DNA of 34,338 nucleotides, from NCBI RefSeq assembly GCF_027533625.1, contig NZ_JAQAGZ010000040.1:1-34338 (forward strand), in the 5' to 3' direction. The notes beneath the pieces were generated by a model that was not told where the DNA came from, searched no databases, and saw nothing but the letters and a program-made list of their open reading frames with translations. Numbering within the stretch: the stretch's first letter is position 1; every line of letters begins with the position of its first letter. Position numbers and translations under genes: made by a program. This DNA is from Paenibacillus gyeongsangnamensis. GTDB taxonomy: Bacteria; Bacillota; Bacilli; Paenibacillales; NBRC-103111. Below are positions 8,291 through 15,324 of the stretch, in pieces.

Positions 8291-8420
8291 TGAACCCAGG
8301 TTCAGTTGTAATGAACCCGGGTTCACTATAAACGCATGAATTCCCTCGACCAACGGGCGGAAGTGAACCCAAGGATGCAACTGTGAACAAAAGATTCAAC
8401 TAGTGAACCAAGCATACAGC
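8291..8420. repeat. right cluster of TGAACC-N-GGTTCA repeats
   Basis: Palindromic units at 8291-8304 and 8312-8325 are joined by GTTGTAA. This 35-nt module differs from the left copy at 7006-7040 by one base. Degenerate units (GTGAACC, GTGAAC) follow at about 8363, 8382 and 8403. The similarity to the left cluster continues through the CCCTCG-CCAAC segment, so the two clusters are diverged copies of one longer repeat. Confidence 0.8.
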
Positions 8421-8542
8421 TACTGAACCTGCCATCGTAGCAGTGTCGATCAATGCCCAAAGCTCCTGCCAGCTTGCATCCCACCTCCCAACCGCTGATT
8501 TCATGCGGAGCTGTTTCCTTCCTAAAATGCTTGCAACAAAAA

Positions 8543-8567
8543 AGAATCTCCGCATACGGGAGATTCT
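8543..8567 (-). terminator. Rho-independent terminator of the penicillin-binding protein gene
   Basis: AGAATCTCC at 8543-8551 pairs with GGAGATTCT at 8559-8567. On the minus strand TTTTTTGTT follows. It lies 35 bases past the stop codon. Confidence 0.88.
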
Positions 8568-8601
8568 CATTGTTCTTTCACCTATTAGCAGCATGCTTTT
8601 C

Positions 8602-10644
8602 TTACGGGGTCGTTCCCGTCTTCGGGCCTTTCGGACCTTTATCGTCGAGACCGTAATATTGATCGTAAGCGTCGAAGATTTTGCGTGCGATCGGCGCCGC
8701 TCCCCAAGAGCCGAATCCGCCCTCGGGCACGACGACGGCCACGGCCAGCTTCGGCTTCTCCACCGGCGCAAAGGCGACGAATACGGCGTTATCGACGTCC
8801 TTGCCGGCAATGCTCTGCGTCGAGGTACCCGTCTTCCTGGCGAAGCTGTACGGGAAGCCGTCGAAGAAGTTATTCACGCTGACGAGCTGCATTCCTTTAT
8901 ACACGCTGTCCCAATAAGCGTTCGGGAAATTGCTTTCGTCCAGCACGATCGGCTGGTCGAATTTTTGAATCATCTTGCCTTCGTAGGTTTCTACCCGGTC
9001 GACGAGCAGCGGCTGCAGCCGCTTGCCCTTCGTCGCCAGCGTCGTGGCATACTGGGCCAGCTGAAGCGTCGTATATTTCTCGTTCTGTCCCCACGAAGCG
9101 TAGACCATCCGGGACTGAATCGATTCCTTGGTATTGGTTTTGAACTCGTTGAGGCCCGGATACTCTCTCGGAAGCCCGCTTCCCGTCAATACGCCCAATC
9201 CGAACTTGGCAAGGTACGAAGCCCAAATATCCGGCGCTTTCTGGCCGTCCCGCATCGCCAGCGGGTTGCCGATCATGGCGGACATGAAGGTATTGGAGGA
9301 GTGCCAGACGGCCGACCAGGCGGTCAGCATCCCGTAAGCGGCCGAATCGGAGTTCGAGATTTTCGAATTGTCTTTACCGAAGGTGAACGACCCCGTATCG
9401 TTATAAGGCGAAGTCGGCGTAATCAAGCCTTCCTTCATCCCGACAAGCACCGAGAGCGGCTTGATCGTGGAGCCCATGTACACGATGGAGGACGGATGCT
9501 TGCCGCGCTCCTTCTCCGGATAATCCGGATAAGCCGTCGTGATGGTTCCGTTGTTGACGAACGGCTGAATGCGGTCGTATTCGCTTTTCGGAATGCCCCC
9601 GGACCAGACGGACGGATCGTAGTCCGGCATGCTCGCCATAGCCACAACCTTCCCCGTATCGACTTCCATCGCTACGGCGTAACCGGCAACGGCGTTGCGT
9701 CCGCGGTTCGCGTAAGGATTGCTTAGCGCCTCCGGCGACTTCAGCCATTTGAGCTGATCGAGGATGGCCTGCTCGGTCGCGCGCTGTACATCCTTGTCAA
9801 TGGTGAGGAACAGATTGTCCCCCTTCTCCGGCTTCGTCACTTCGACCCGGCCCACGATTTTTTGCGTCGCATTGACCGGATACGACTTCGCGCCGTTTTG
9901 GCCCCGCAGCTGCTCCTGGTACATCAGCTCGATGCCGTCGAAGCCGACGTCCTCCGTTTCCAGATAGCCCGTCGTCTTATCTTTATTCTTGTATAATTCC
10001 AGGTTGGACGTTCTTGCCGCGGAGTACGGCCTCATGTAGCCTACGAGCTGTACGGCGATCGGCTTCGGATCGTAAGTCCGGATGCTCTCCTCGATGATTT
10101 CGAGCCATTTCAACTCGTCGCGATGCTCCATAATATAGGCCATTTCGTTCTGGGACAGGCCGGCCTTGATTCTCCGGGGCACCGCATAATAGCTCGGTTC
10201 CGTCGTCTTCGCCTTGTTGATGTCGTAACCGACGTCCATTTCCTTGATGATATCCTCCGGCGACAGCTGCTTCTGCTTGGGATCGCCGTATTTGGCGAAA
10301 ATATCCGCCAGCTTCTTGGCGAGCGCGACGACATCGTCCTTATTCTGGGGCGACTCGATCCGGAAATAGAGCGATTGCGTCGACGTTGTGTAAGCGATCG
10401 GGTAGTGCTGCCGGTCGAAAATATTGCCGCGGATCGGGGGGATCGGCGTCGAGCGCGTGCCCAGGTCCGCCTTCTGCGCCTTAAGCTCCTTCCCATCCAC
10501 GAACTGCAGCACCGCGAGTCTTACGATCAGTACGGAAAACAGAAAAAAAGTGCAAAAGAAAAAAATGTTGACGCGCAGCGTGAACTGCCGACGTTTGTTG
10601 GCTTCATACTTCTGAGGATCATCCATCGACAGCTGTTTTTTCAT
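8602..10644 (-). CDS. class B penicillin-binding protein (PBP2-type transpeptidase)
   Basis: A 680-residue monofunctional D,D-transpeptidase that cross-links peptidoglycan on the outer membrane face; family PBP2/MrdA. A single membrane segment lies near residues 25-45. The PBP dimerisation domain follows (IRGNIFDRQHYPIAYTT). The transpeptidase domain shows all three motifs: Ser392-Thr-Ile-Lys395 (nucleophile), Ser449-Ser-Asn451, and Lys604-Thr-Gly606. Residues 270-300 contain the usual RGQNG segment. The open frame extends to 10713, but ATG at 10644 follows GAAGGGAG and begins the typical basic cytoplasmic tail. It overlaps the 3' end of the upstream HAD gene by 26 bases, suggesting coupled translation. 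Whether it serves elongation (PbpA/PbpH type) or sporulation cannot be told. Confidence 0.9.
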   Translation of the reverse strand: MKKQLSMDDPQKYEANKRRQFTLRVNIFFFCTFFLFSVLIVRLAVLQFVDGKELKAQKADLGTRSTPIPPIRGNIFDRQHYPIAYTTSTQSLYFRIESPQNKDDVVALAKKLADIFAKYGDPKQKQLSPEDIIKEMDVGYDINKAKTTEPSYYAVPRRIKAGLSQNEMAYIMEHRDELKWLEIIEESIRTYDPKPIAVQLVGYMRPYSAARTSNLELYKNKDKTTGYLETEDVGFDGIELMYQEQLRGQNGAKSYPVNATQKIVGRVEVTKPEKGDNLFLTIDKDVQRATEQAILDQLKWLKSPEALSNPYANRGRNAVAGYAVAMEVDTGKVVAMASMPDYDPSVWSGGIPKSEYDRIQPFVNNGTITTAYPDYPEKERGKHPSSIVYMGSTIKPLSVLVGMKEGLITPTSPYNDTGSFTFGKDNSKISNSDSAAYGMLTAWSAVWHSSNTFMSAMIGNPLAMRDGQKAPDIWASYLAKFGLGVLTGSGLPREYPGLNEFKTNTKESIQSRMVYASWGQNEKYTTLQLAQYATTLATKGKRLQPLLVDRVETYEGKMIQKFDQPIVLDESNFPNAYWDSVYKGMQLVSVNNFFDGFPYSFARKTGTSTQSIAGKDVDNAVFVAFAPVEKPKLAVAVVVPEGGFGSWGAAPIARKIFDAYDQYYGLDDKGPKGPKTGTTP

Positions 10645-11374
10645 AGCTCGGGCTTCTCCCTTCTTCCCATAATTCCCGAAGGGAATGAATCCCTTCCCCG
10701 CTGTGGTAATCATAACGCTTGATCTTCACCGCATCGATGCCGGCCTGGTTCGGCGCCCAAATGTCGTTGCGGTCGTGGTCGCCCACATAAAGCACCTCAC
10801 CGGGAGCCAGTCCCGATTCCCGCAGGGCGAGCCGGAAAATCTCCGGATCGGGCTTCTCGAGCCCCACTTCCGTCGACACGATGACCGGGTCGAAATGATG
10901 CAGAATCCCTTTGTGCTCCAGGATGGACTTCAGCGTCGGGGCGAAGTTGGAAATGATGCCGAGACGAAAGCCCTTCGCCTTCAGCGCCCGAATGCTTTCC
11001 TCCACATCCTCGAACAGCCCGTAATGCTCCGGAGACGTAAATAGGTTGTACAGCTCAAGGCAGCTGGCGCGGATCTGTTCGTCCGTCCAATTCTCTTCAT
11101 GCACGCCCAGCTTCTGCAGAAGGTAATGATACAGCTTCATCCAGAACGCCCGGTCCGATTCCGGCGTGCATACCTCGAAAGGTCCCGGCTGCTTGCCATA
11201 ATAAAATAGACGAAACGCCTCGGTAAAAAGTTCACCGATCCGCTCCTCGCCCCGGTGAACATCCCGCGCCGCCAGATAACCGCGCATCACATGACTTGCG
11301 GCGGGAATCGTCATTAACGTATCGCCAACATCGAAAAAGATCGCTTTATATTCGTGTAACGCTTTTGGACGCAT
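10619..11374 (-). CDS. HAD superfamily hydrolase (subfamily I)
   Basis: A 251-residue HAD-fold protein with a helical C1 cap. Motif I is FFDVGDTLM with Asp15 as the nucleophile. The usual second Asp of DxD is replaced by Gly17, with Asp18 next to it, an arrangement seen in some REG-2/HDHD3-like subfamilies. Motif II lies in LGIISNF, the conserved Lys in LEKPDPEIF, and motif IV in YVGDHDRNDIWAPNQAG. The substrate is unknown and catalytic competence is likely but not certain because of the motif I change. The start ATG at 11374 has GGAGAGG somewhat far upstream. Its end overlaps the start of the penicillin-binding protein gene, so the two are probably one transcription unit. Confidence 0.83.
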   Translation of the reverse strand: MRPKALHEYKAIFFDVGDTLMTIPAASHVMRGYLAARDVHRGEERIGELFTEAFRLFYYGKQPGPFEVCTPESDRAFWMKLYHYLLQKLGVHEENWTDEQIRASCLELYNLFTSPEHYGLFEDVEESIRALKAKGFRLGIISNFAPTLKSILEHKGILHHFDPVIVSTEVGLEKPDPEIFRLALRESGLAPGEVLYVGDHDRNDIWAPNQAGIDAVKIKRYDYHSGEGIHSLRELWEEGRSPSYEKTAVDG

Positions 11375-11486
11375 ATGGTTTCACTTACACCTCTCCTGAT
11401 TCCTACTCTCCCGTAACAGTTTACCACAACTACCCCGCCAATAGAAAAGCCGGAATTCCCATCCAGCGGACGGCTTCCGGCATGCC

Positions 11487-12641
11487 TTAAGCTTCCTTGA
11501 TATGCGTATCCTGAAAATGCGGCGGATTGAACCAATTGCCACCGCTTGCGACCCATGTCGAATCCAGCGGCACCCATTTCTTCTGCTCCGAGAGGTAAAC
11601 CTCGTTCCAGGCATGCGGGCCATAGCCGCCGAGACCGTCATAGCCGAGCCCCGTCACCACCTTCACCTCAAGCCCGACGGATCGGGCCATCACGGCATAC
11701 AGCCGGGAATAATCGATACAGACGCCCTTCTTCGTGTTAAACGTATCCTGCGGCGTCTGTTCCTTCCATATGTGCTGAGTCTCATACAGATTGACTTTAT
11801 CCCAGTCGTACGATATCCGGGTCCCGACCCATCGATACAGCAGCTTCGCCTTTTCCTCGTCCGTGGAGCCCTTGGCCGTTACCTGCTTCGCCGCCAGCGC
11901 GATATCCTGGGGAACGTTGGCATCGACAACCTCATATTTGCGCTGCAGAATGTTGCTGAACTCCTGCTCCACCGCACGGGTGAACACCGGCAGCCGGCTG
12001 GCAATGAAATCGCCCGTGACAGGCTTGATCACCTGGGTAGCTCCCTTCTGGTACAAGGAGGAAGCTCCGATATAGGCTGCCGCCGGCGTCTGCGGGAACA
12101 GCGTCGTGAAAATGAACAGCACCGCCACGACCATCAAGACGCGCCCAAGCCCGGTCACGGCGCCTAGAACGCCTCCGATCAGACTGCTGAGCAGCGACGG
12201 CTTGCCTCTGCGCGCAGCATCCTGCGCTCCCCAATGGTGGGACAGCCAGCCATCCGCCAGCGGATCGATGATGCGGTATACGACCTGCTTGATCAAGCCG
12301 TAGCCTAGCACGAACAGGACGCTGTACCTCAGCAGCGAGAAATCCCTCAGCCCGGTGGCCGCCGTATAATACAATTGCTTCCAGAAGCTTAGCTCTGCAG
12401 ACGGTATGATGATGTCCAGGCCGGTAAGCCAAGCCTGAACCTTAGGCGACAGCCACGAGGTCAGCTCCCAGGCAAGGAACAGGCTCAGCAGCGTGACAGC
12501 GCCCTCGGTCACCATCAAGGCGAGATGCTTCGCGGAGGAGGAAGCCCCTCTCAGCAAGCCTTGGATAACGGAAAAGGCCAGGATGACGACAATCGCGACC
12601 GTGACCCCATTCAGCTCCGATACATTCCATCCATTAATCAT
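11487..12641 (-). CDS. membrane protein with CvpA-like N-terminus and transglutaminase-like domain
   Basis: A 384-residue protein. The first 180 residues hold about four membrane segments and resemble the CvpA family (LNGVTVAIVVILAFSVIQGL and a later GGVLGAVTGLGRVLM helix). A linker follows, then a transglutaminase-like (papain-fold) domain with the full triad: Cys308 in KKGVCIDYS, His343 in GPHAWNEV and Asp360 in VPLDSTW. Such domains act as extracellular peptidases, amidases or cross-linking enzymes. The membrane anchor and the presence of envelope genes downstream suggest a cell-envelope role. The ATG at 12641 follows GGAGGAGG. The substrate is unknown. It is not the sporulation enzyme Tgl, which has a different architecture. 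Confidence 0.8.
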   Translation of the reverse strand: MINGWNVSELNGVTVAIVVILAFSVIQGLLRGASSSAKHLALMVTEGAVTLLSLFLAWELTSWLSPKVQAWLTGLDIIIPSAELSFWKQLYYTAATGLRDFSLLRYSVLFVLGYGLIKQVVYRIIDPLADGWLSHHWGAQDAARRGKPSLLSSLIGGVLGAVTGLGRVLMVVAVLFIFTTLFPQTPAAAYIGASSLYQKGATQVIKPVTGDFIASRLPVFTRAVEQEFSNILQRKYEVVDANVPQDIALAAKQVTAKGSTDEEKAKLLYRWVGTRISYDWDKVNLYETQHIWKEQTPQDTFNTKKGVCIDYSRLYAVMARSVGLEVKVVTGLGYDGLGGYGPHAWNEVYLSEQKKWVPLDSTWVASGGNWFNPPHFQDTHIKEA

Positions 12642-12703
12642 AGGTACTCCTCCTCCCGCGCCTATTTTCCGGCAGCTCTTATTTTTTTCTTTCGCTCTCT
12701 CGT

Positions 12704-13144
12704 CTACATCTTGGCGTTATTCTTCGCCTGTTCGATGAGCGCATTCAGCATCTCTTCCGCTTTCACCGTAAACGTCTGGTTCATGAACGTCAGTTGAACG
12801 TCGCCCGCCCCCGGCTTTCCCGTCAGCTTGACGCTCTTGGTCGATACCGTGAAGGAGCCGTCCGCATTTTGCTTGTACTGTGCGTCCTTCGCTTCGTTCG
12901 AAATCAGCTTGAGCGCCTGCGCTTTTGCATCCTCCGCCACCTTGCCGCCGACCGTCGTGCCGATCTGGAGGAGCTGGTCCTTGTAGCTGGCGCCGTAAAA
13001 TATTACCCCGGCCAGCACGGCCAGTACAATGACCCACTTGATTACCGTTTTGACAATCCGGATGACAAGAAATAATACGACGAAGGCGATCAGCAGAATG
13101 TACCACCGATCGGCGAGGAACGCGCTAATAAACTCCAAGACCAT
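12704..13144 (-). CDS. small membrane protein of unknown function
   Basis: A 146-residue protein not recognised as a member of a named family. Two hydrophobic segments lie at about residues 14-30 and 34-52. The rest is a soluble, Lys/Ala-rich domain, probably outside the cell, ending in a stretch of alternating residues (SFTVSTKSVKLTGK, DVQLTFMNQTFTVK) that looks like beta strands. The ATG at 13144 has AAGGGAG only two bases upstream; TTG at 13138 has better spacing and may be the real start. It lies 62 bases upstream of the CvpA/transglutaminase gene on the same strand, so joint expression and a shared envelope role are likely. Confidence 0.65.
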   Translation of the reverse strand: MVLEFISAFLADRWYILLIAFVVLFLVIRIVKTVIKWVIVLAVLAGVIFYGASYKDQLLQIGTTVGGKVAEDAKAQALKLISNEAKDAQYKQNADGSFTVSTKSVKLTGKPGAGDVQLTFMNQTFTVKAEEMLNALIEQAKNNAKM

Positions 13145-13206
13145 CTCTCCCTTTAAGCATACGTTATGTATACTTCATATACCTCACATCATACAACAAC
13201 CGGGTG

Positions 13207-13359
13207 CTATTCTTCATCCCTTTTTTTTCGCAGTTCTGCCAGCTTCTGCCCAATTTCCTCCGCACGGTTCATCCTTCTCGTCTTTCGATAGGTTGATCTC
13301 AGCCGCAAGAAAACCGTCAGCAGGATGACGATCAGTATAAGCCAAATGAATGAATCCAT
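13207..13359 (-). CDS. 50-residue single-pass membrane protein
   Basis: A small protein, MDSFIWLILIVILLTVFL, followed by a strongly basic, charged C-terminal tail rich in Arg, Lys and Glu that may form a coiled coil. A longer frame reaches to 13473, but the ATG at 13359 has GGGGAG five bases upstream and begins directly with the membrane helix. No function is known. It leads a row of minus-strand membrane protein genes, separated by 62 bases from the next. Confidence 0.6.
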   Translation of the reverse strand: MDSFIWLILIVILLTVFLRLRSTYRKTRRMNRAEEIGQKLAELRKKRDEE

Positions 13360-13475
13360 TCCCGCTCCCCATTCCCTTCCAGAAACTTGTACTATCTCTC
13401 CCGCCCGGGCCGTAAATATATAGAGTACCTCTATATAAAGGACAACCACTATTCGGATTTGAGGTGAAATCATTC

Positions 13476-14624
13476 GTGAAAACCGCGGTGTGGCTTTATC
13501 TGTTCATGTTCGTCGCGTTCTTCGATCTGCACGCGCAATATCCGATTCTGTCCCCGTTCGCCATTTCCCTCGGTGCGGCGCCTTCTTTCATAGGACTGAT
13601 TCTCGGCGTCTATTCGCTTACGCATTTACCCGGAAACCTGATCGCCGGCTTCGGCGTCGATAAATACGGGAGTAAAGGCTTTATCGTATTCAGCCTGATT
13701 GTAGCAGGAATCGTGCTGCTCGTACAATCCCAGGTGACCGATCCGTGGCAGCTTCTGGCCGTCCGGTCGGTGAGCGGGTTCGTGCTGGCGTTCCTGTCGC
13801 CGGCCTGTTTGTCGCTGCTGGCCAAAATTGCGCAAAATCCCGTTCAGCAGGGCAAGCTGATGGCGGGCAACGGGATGGTGCACACGATGGCCTCAGTGCT
13901 GAGTCCGGCAGCCGGCGCGTATCTCGTCGCCCAATTCGGGTTCGCCCAATCGTTTATTTATCTCGGATGGGGGCTTATTCTTTCAGGTCTTTTGGCCTGG
14001 ATCGGCATTAAGGAGCGGCAGTACCGGCAAACTGCAAGCACGACGCATACGGATTCCCGGCTCCGGGACGAAGACGCTGCCGGCTCCGGCGGAATCCCCT
14101 GGCTGTTCTACGGCATTCCGCTTGCCATCTCCTGCTCCCAGGGGATCCTGTTCTTCGAGCTGCCTCTGATGAAGGAAACGCACGGCTCCATCCTCACCTC
14201 CGGCGTTTTCTTCTCTCTGGTCAGTCTGGGCGCGCTCGTTACCTTAAGCATGCTGTTCCTCAGCCGAATTTCGCCGCTGATACGAACCTCGACCGGGAGC
14301 CTGGCCCTGGCGCTCATTTTCTTCGGGCTGTCCATTCATTGGCCTCTCCCGATGTATGTTTCGTTGTTCCTGATCGGTATGGCCAAGGGCGTCATCTTCC
14401 CGGCTATCGCCTCCTTGCTCGCCGCCGTCACCAGCGCCGACCGGTACGGGCGCGCCTTTTCCATCCTGTCCATCTCCTACTCCGTCGGAGCGTTTGTAGG
14501 ACCCATTGTCGCCGGACAAATCCGATCGCATACGTCTCCTTATTTTATTGCATTTCTCATTCTTATGCTCGCGCTGACACTGATCCCTTTCCGTTCCTTT
14601 GTCACGCCGCCCGAACGCGCTTAG
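13476..14624 (+). CDS. major facilitator superfamily transporter
   Basis: A 382-residue, 12-helix MFS transporter. The signature loop between helices 2 and 3 is present as GFGVDKYGSKGF. A hydrophilic central loop (RQTASTTHTDSRLRDEDAAG) separates the two six-helix halves. It is probably a drug/metabolite proton antiporter, but the substrate is not deducible. Two GTG codons could start it: 13464 overlaps its own ribosome site, while 13476 has GAGGTG nine bases upstream and is preferred. It is divergent from the small membrane protein genes, and no clear terminator follows. Confidence 0.85.
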   Translation: MKTAVWLYLFMFVAFFDLHAQYPILSPFAISLGAAPSFIGLILGVYSLTHLPGNLIAGFGVDKYGSKGFIVFSLIVAGIVLLVQSQVTDPWQLLAVRSVSGFVLAFLSPACLSLLAKIAQNPVQQGKLMAGNGMVHTMASVLSPAAGAYLVAQFGFAQSFIYLGWGLILSGLLAWIGIKERQYRQTASTTHTDSRLRDEDAAGSGGIPWLFYGIPLAISCSQGILFFELPLMKETHGSILTSGVFFSLVSLGALVTLSMLFLSRISPLIRTSTGSLALALIFFGLSIHWPLPMYVSLFLIGMAKGVIFPAIASLLAAVTSADRYGRAFSILSISYSVGAFVGPIVAGQIRSHTSPYFIAFLILMLALTLIPFRSFVTPPERA

Positions 14625-14759
14625 CCATCAGGCTGTAGAGAAGCCCATGAAATAGAGAGATCTGCTTTTGGTACCCCGGTGGGGTATCCCCTTCCGACCG
14701 CTGTTGTTACCCGTAAAATTTTCAATTGATTCGCTATGCAGCGGTCATTTTCCGACCAG

Positions 14760-14807
14760 GATAAACGGCTACGCCGTCCTTGTCTTACAAGGACCAGCGC
14801 GTTTATC
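14760..14807. repeat. three-stem cruciform
   Basis: The outer stem is GATAAACG (14760-14767) with CGTTTATC (14800-14807). Inside are CGGC-TAC-GCCG (14766-14776) and TCCTTGT-CTT-ACAAGGA (14777-14793). The stems form a compact three-way junction, possibly an RNA element or a remnant of a small mobile repeat. It overlaps the left end of the dispersed repeat copy. Confidence 0.6.
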
Positions 14808-14857
14808 AAGGTTGATGCGAAGCTATAAGTTGCGAAAACTTATAAAGTCTTATCAAC
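14803..14857. repeat. dispersed structured repeat, copy 1
   Basis: This 55-nt segment begins TTATCAAGGTTGATGCGAAG and ends TCTTATCAAC. It matches a 57-nt segment at 32070-32126, with the first 27 nt identical and the ends conserved. GTTGAT pairs with ATCAAC and TATAAG with CTTATA, giving a hairpin with an internal loop. It lies downstream of the MFS gene. Confidence 0.8.
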
Positions 14858-15324
14858 TAACAAAGGCGACGCTATCTTACAGGGTATACCCCACCTCACC
14901 TTTAGCATTTTTTCAGCATATCCGGGTTTCTCGTCAATCTGGAGCCGTCCCTTCGAGGGCGGCTTTTCCATTTAGTATGAATTTGTCGAGAAAAGTCGAC
15001 TTGTCCGAATTTTTTTAGGGCAGAGGTTCCAAGAATGTAGTACTTTTGTATAAAGATTGGGAATCCCCGCAACTTTGCTTATGGGAACGGCGTTATAACG
15101 GTCAGCCGCGATGTTTCGATCCGGACACGCCCGGGTTAAGACGTTAAGGACCAAGCCCTGAACGTTTTGTGATTTTTAACCTAGGACGGACACAAAAGGC
15201 GTGTCCGCTTCGAAATCATCTAAATGGACTGTTATGGAAGAAGGAGGTGAATCTGCAATTGTCTAGGAATCCCAATCATCGCACTAATTATTTATTTGTC
15301 AAACAGAATAGGAGTGAAGCTTGC

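Larger units (their letters stand above)
14625..15324 (+). other. 700-nt gene-free region and leader of the SLH gene
   Basis: This region contains no credible gene. It holds a GC hairpin TACCCC-GGT-GGGGTA near 14671, a three-stem cruciform at 14760-14807, a dispersed repeat at 14803-14857, and alternative hairpins in the 15120-15210 leader. CGGACACGCC (15122-15131) can pair with GGCGTGTCCG (15198-15207), while CGGACAC at 15187-15193 competes for the same strand. A strong ribosome site AAGGAGGTG sits at 15241-15249. Long structured leaders are common for abundant surface-layer genes. Confidence 0.55.

Noticed and set aside
6956..8420. CRISPR array
   Set aside because: Repeat units are 14-nt palindromes with spacings of 7 to over 30 nt, partly degenerate, and no cas genes are present.
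14760..14870. known riboswitch or T-box before the SLH gene
   Set aside because: No conserved riboswitch core or T-box sequence is seen, the next gene starts 450 nt away, and part of the segment recurs after gerQ.
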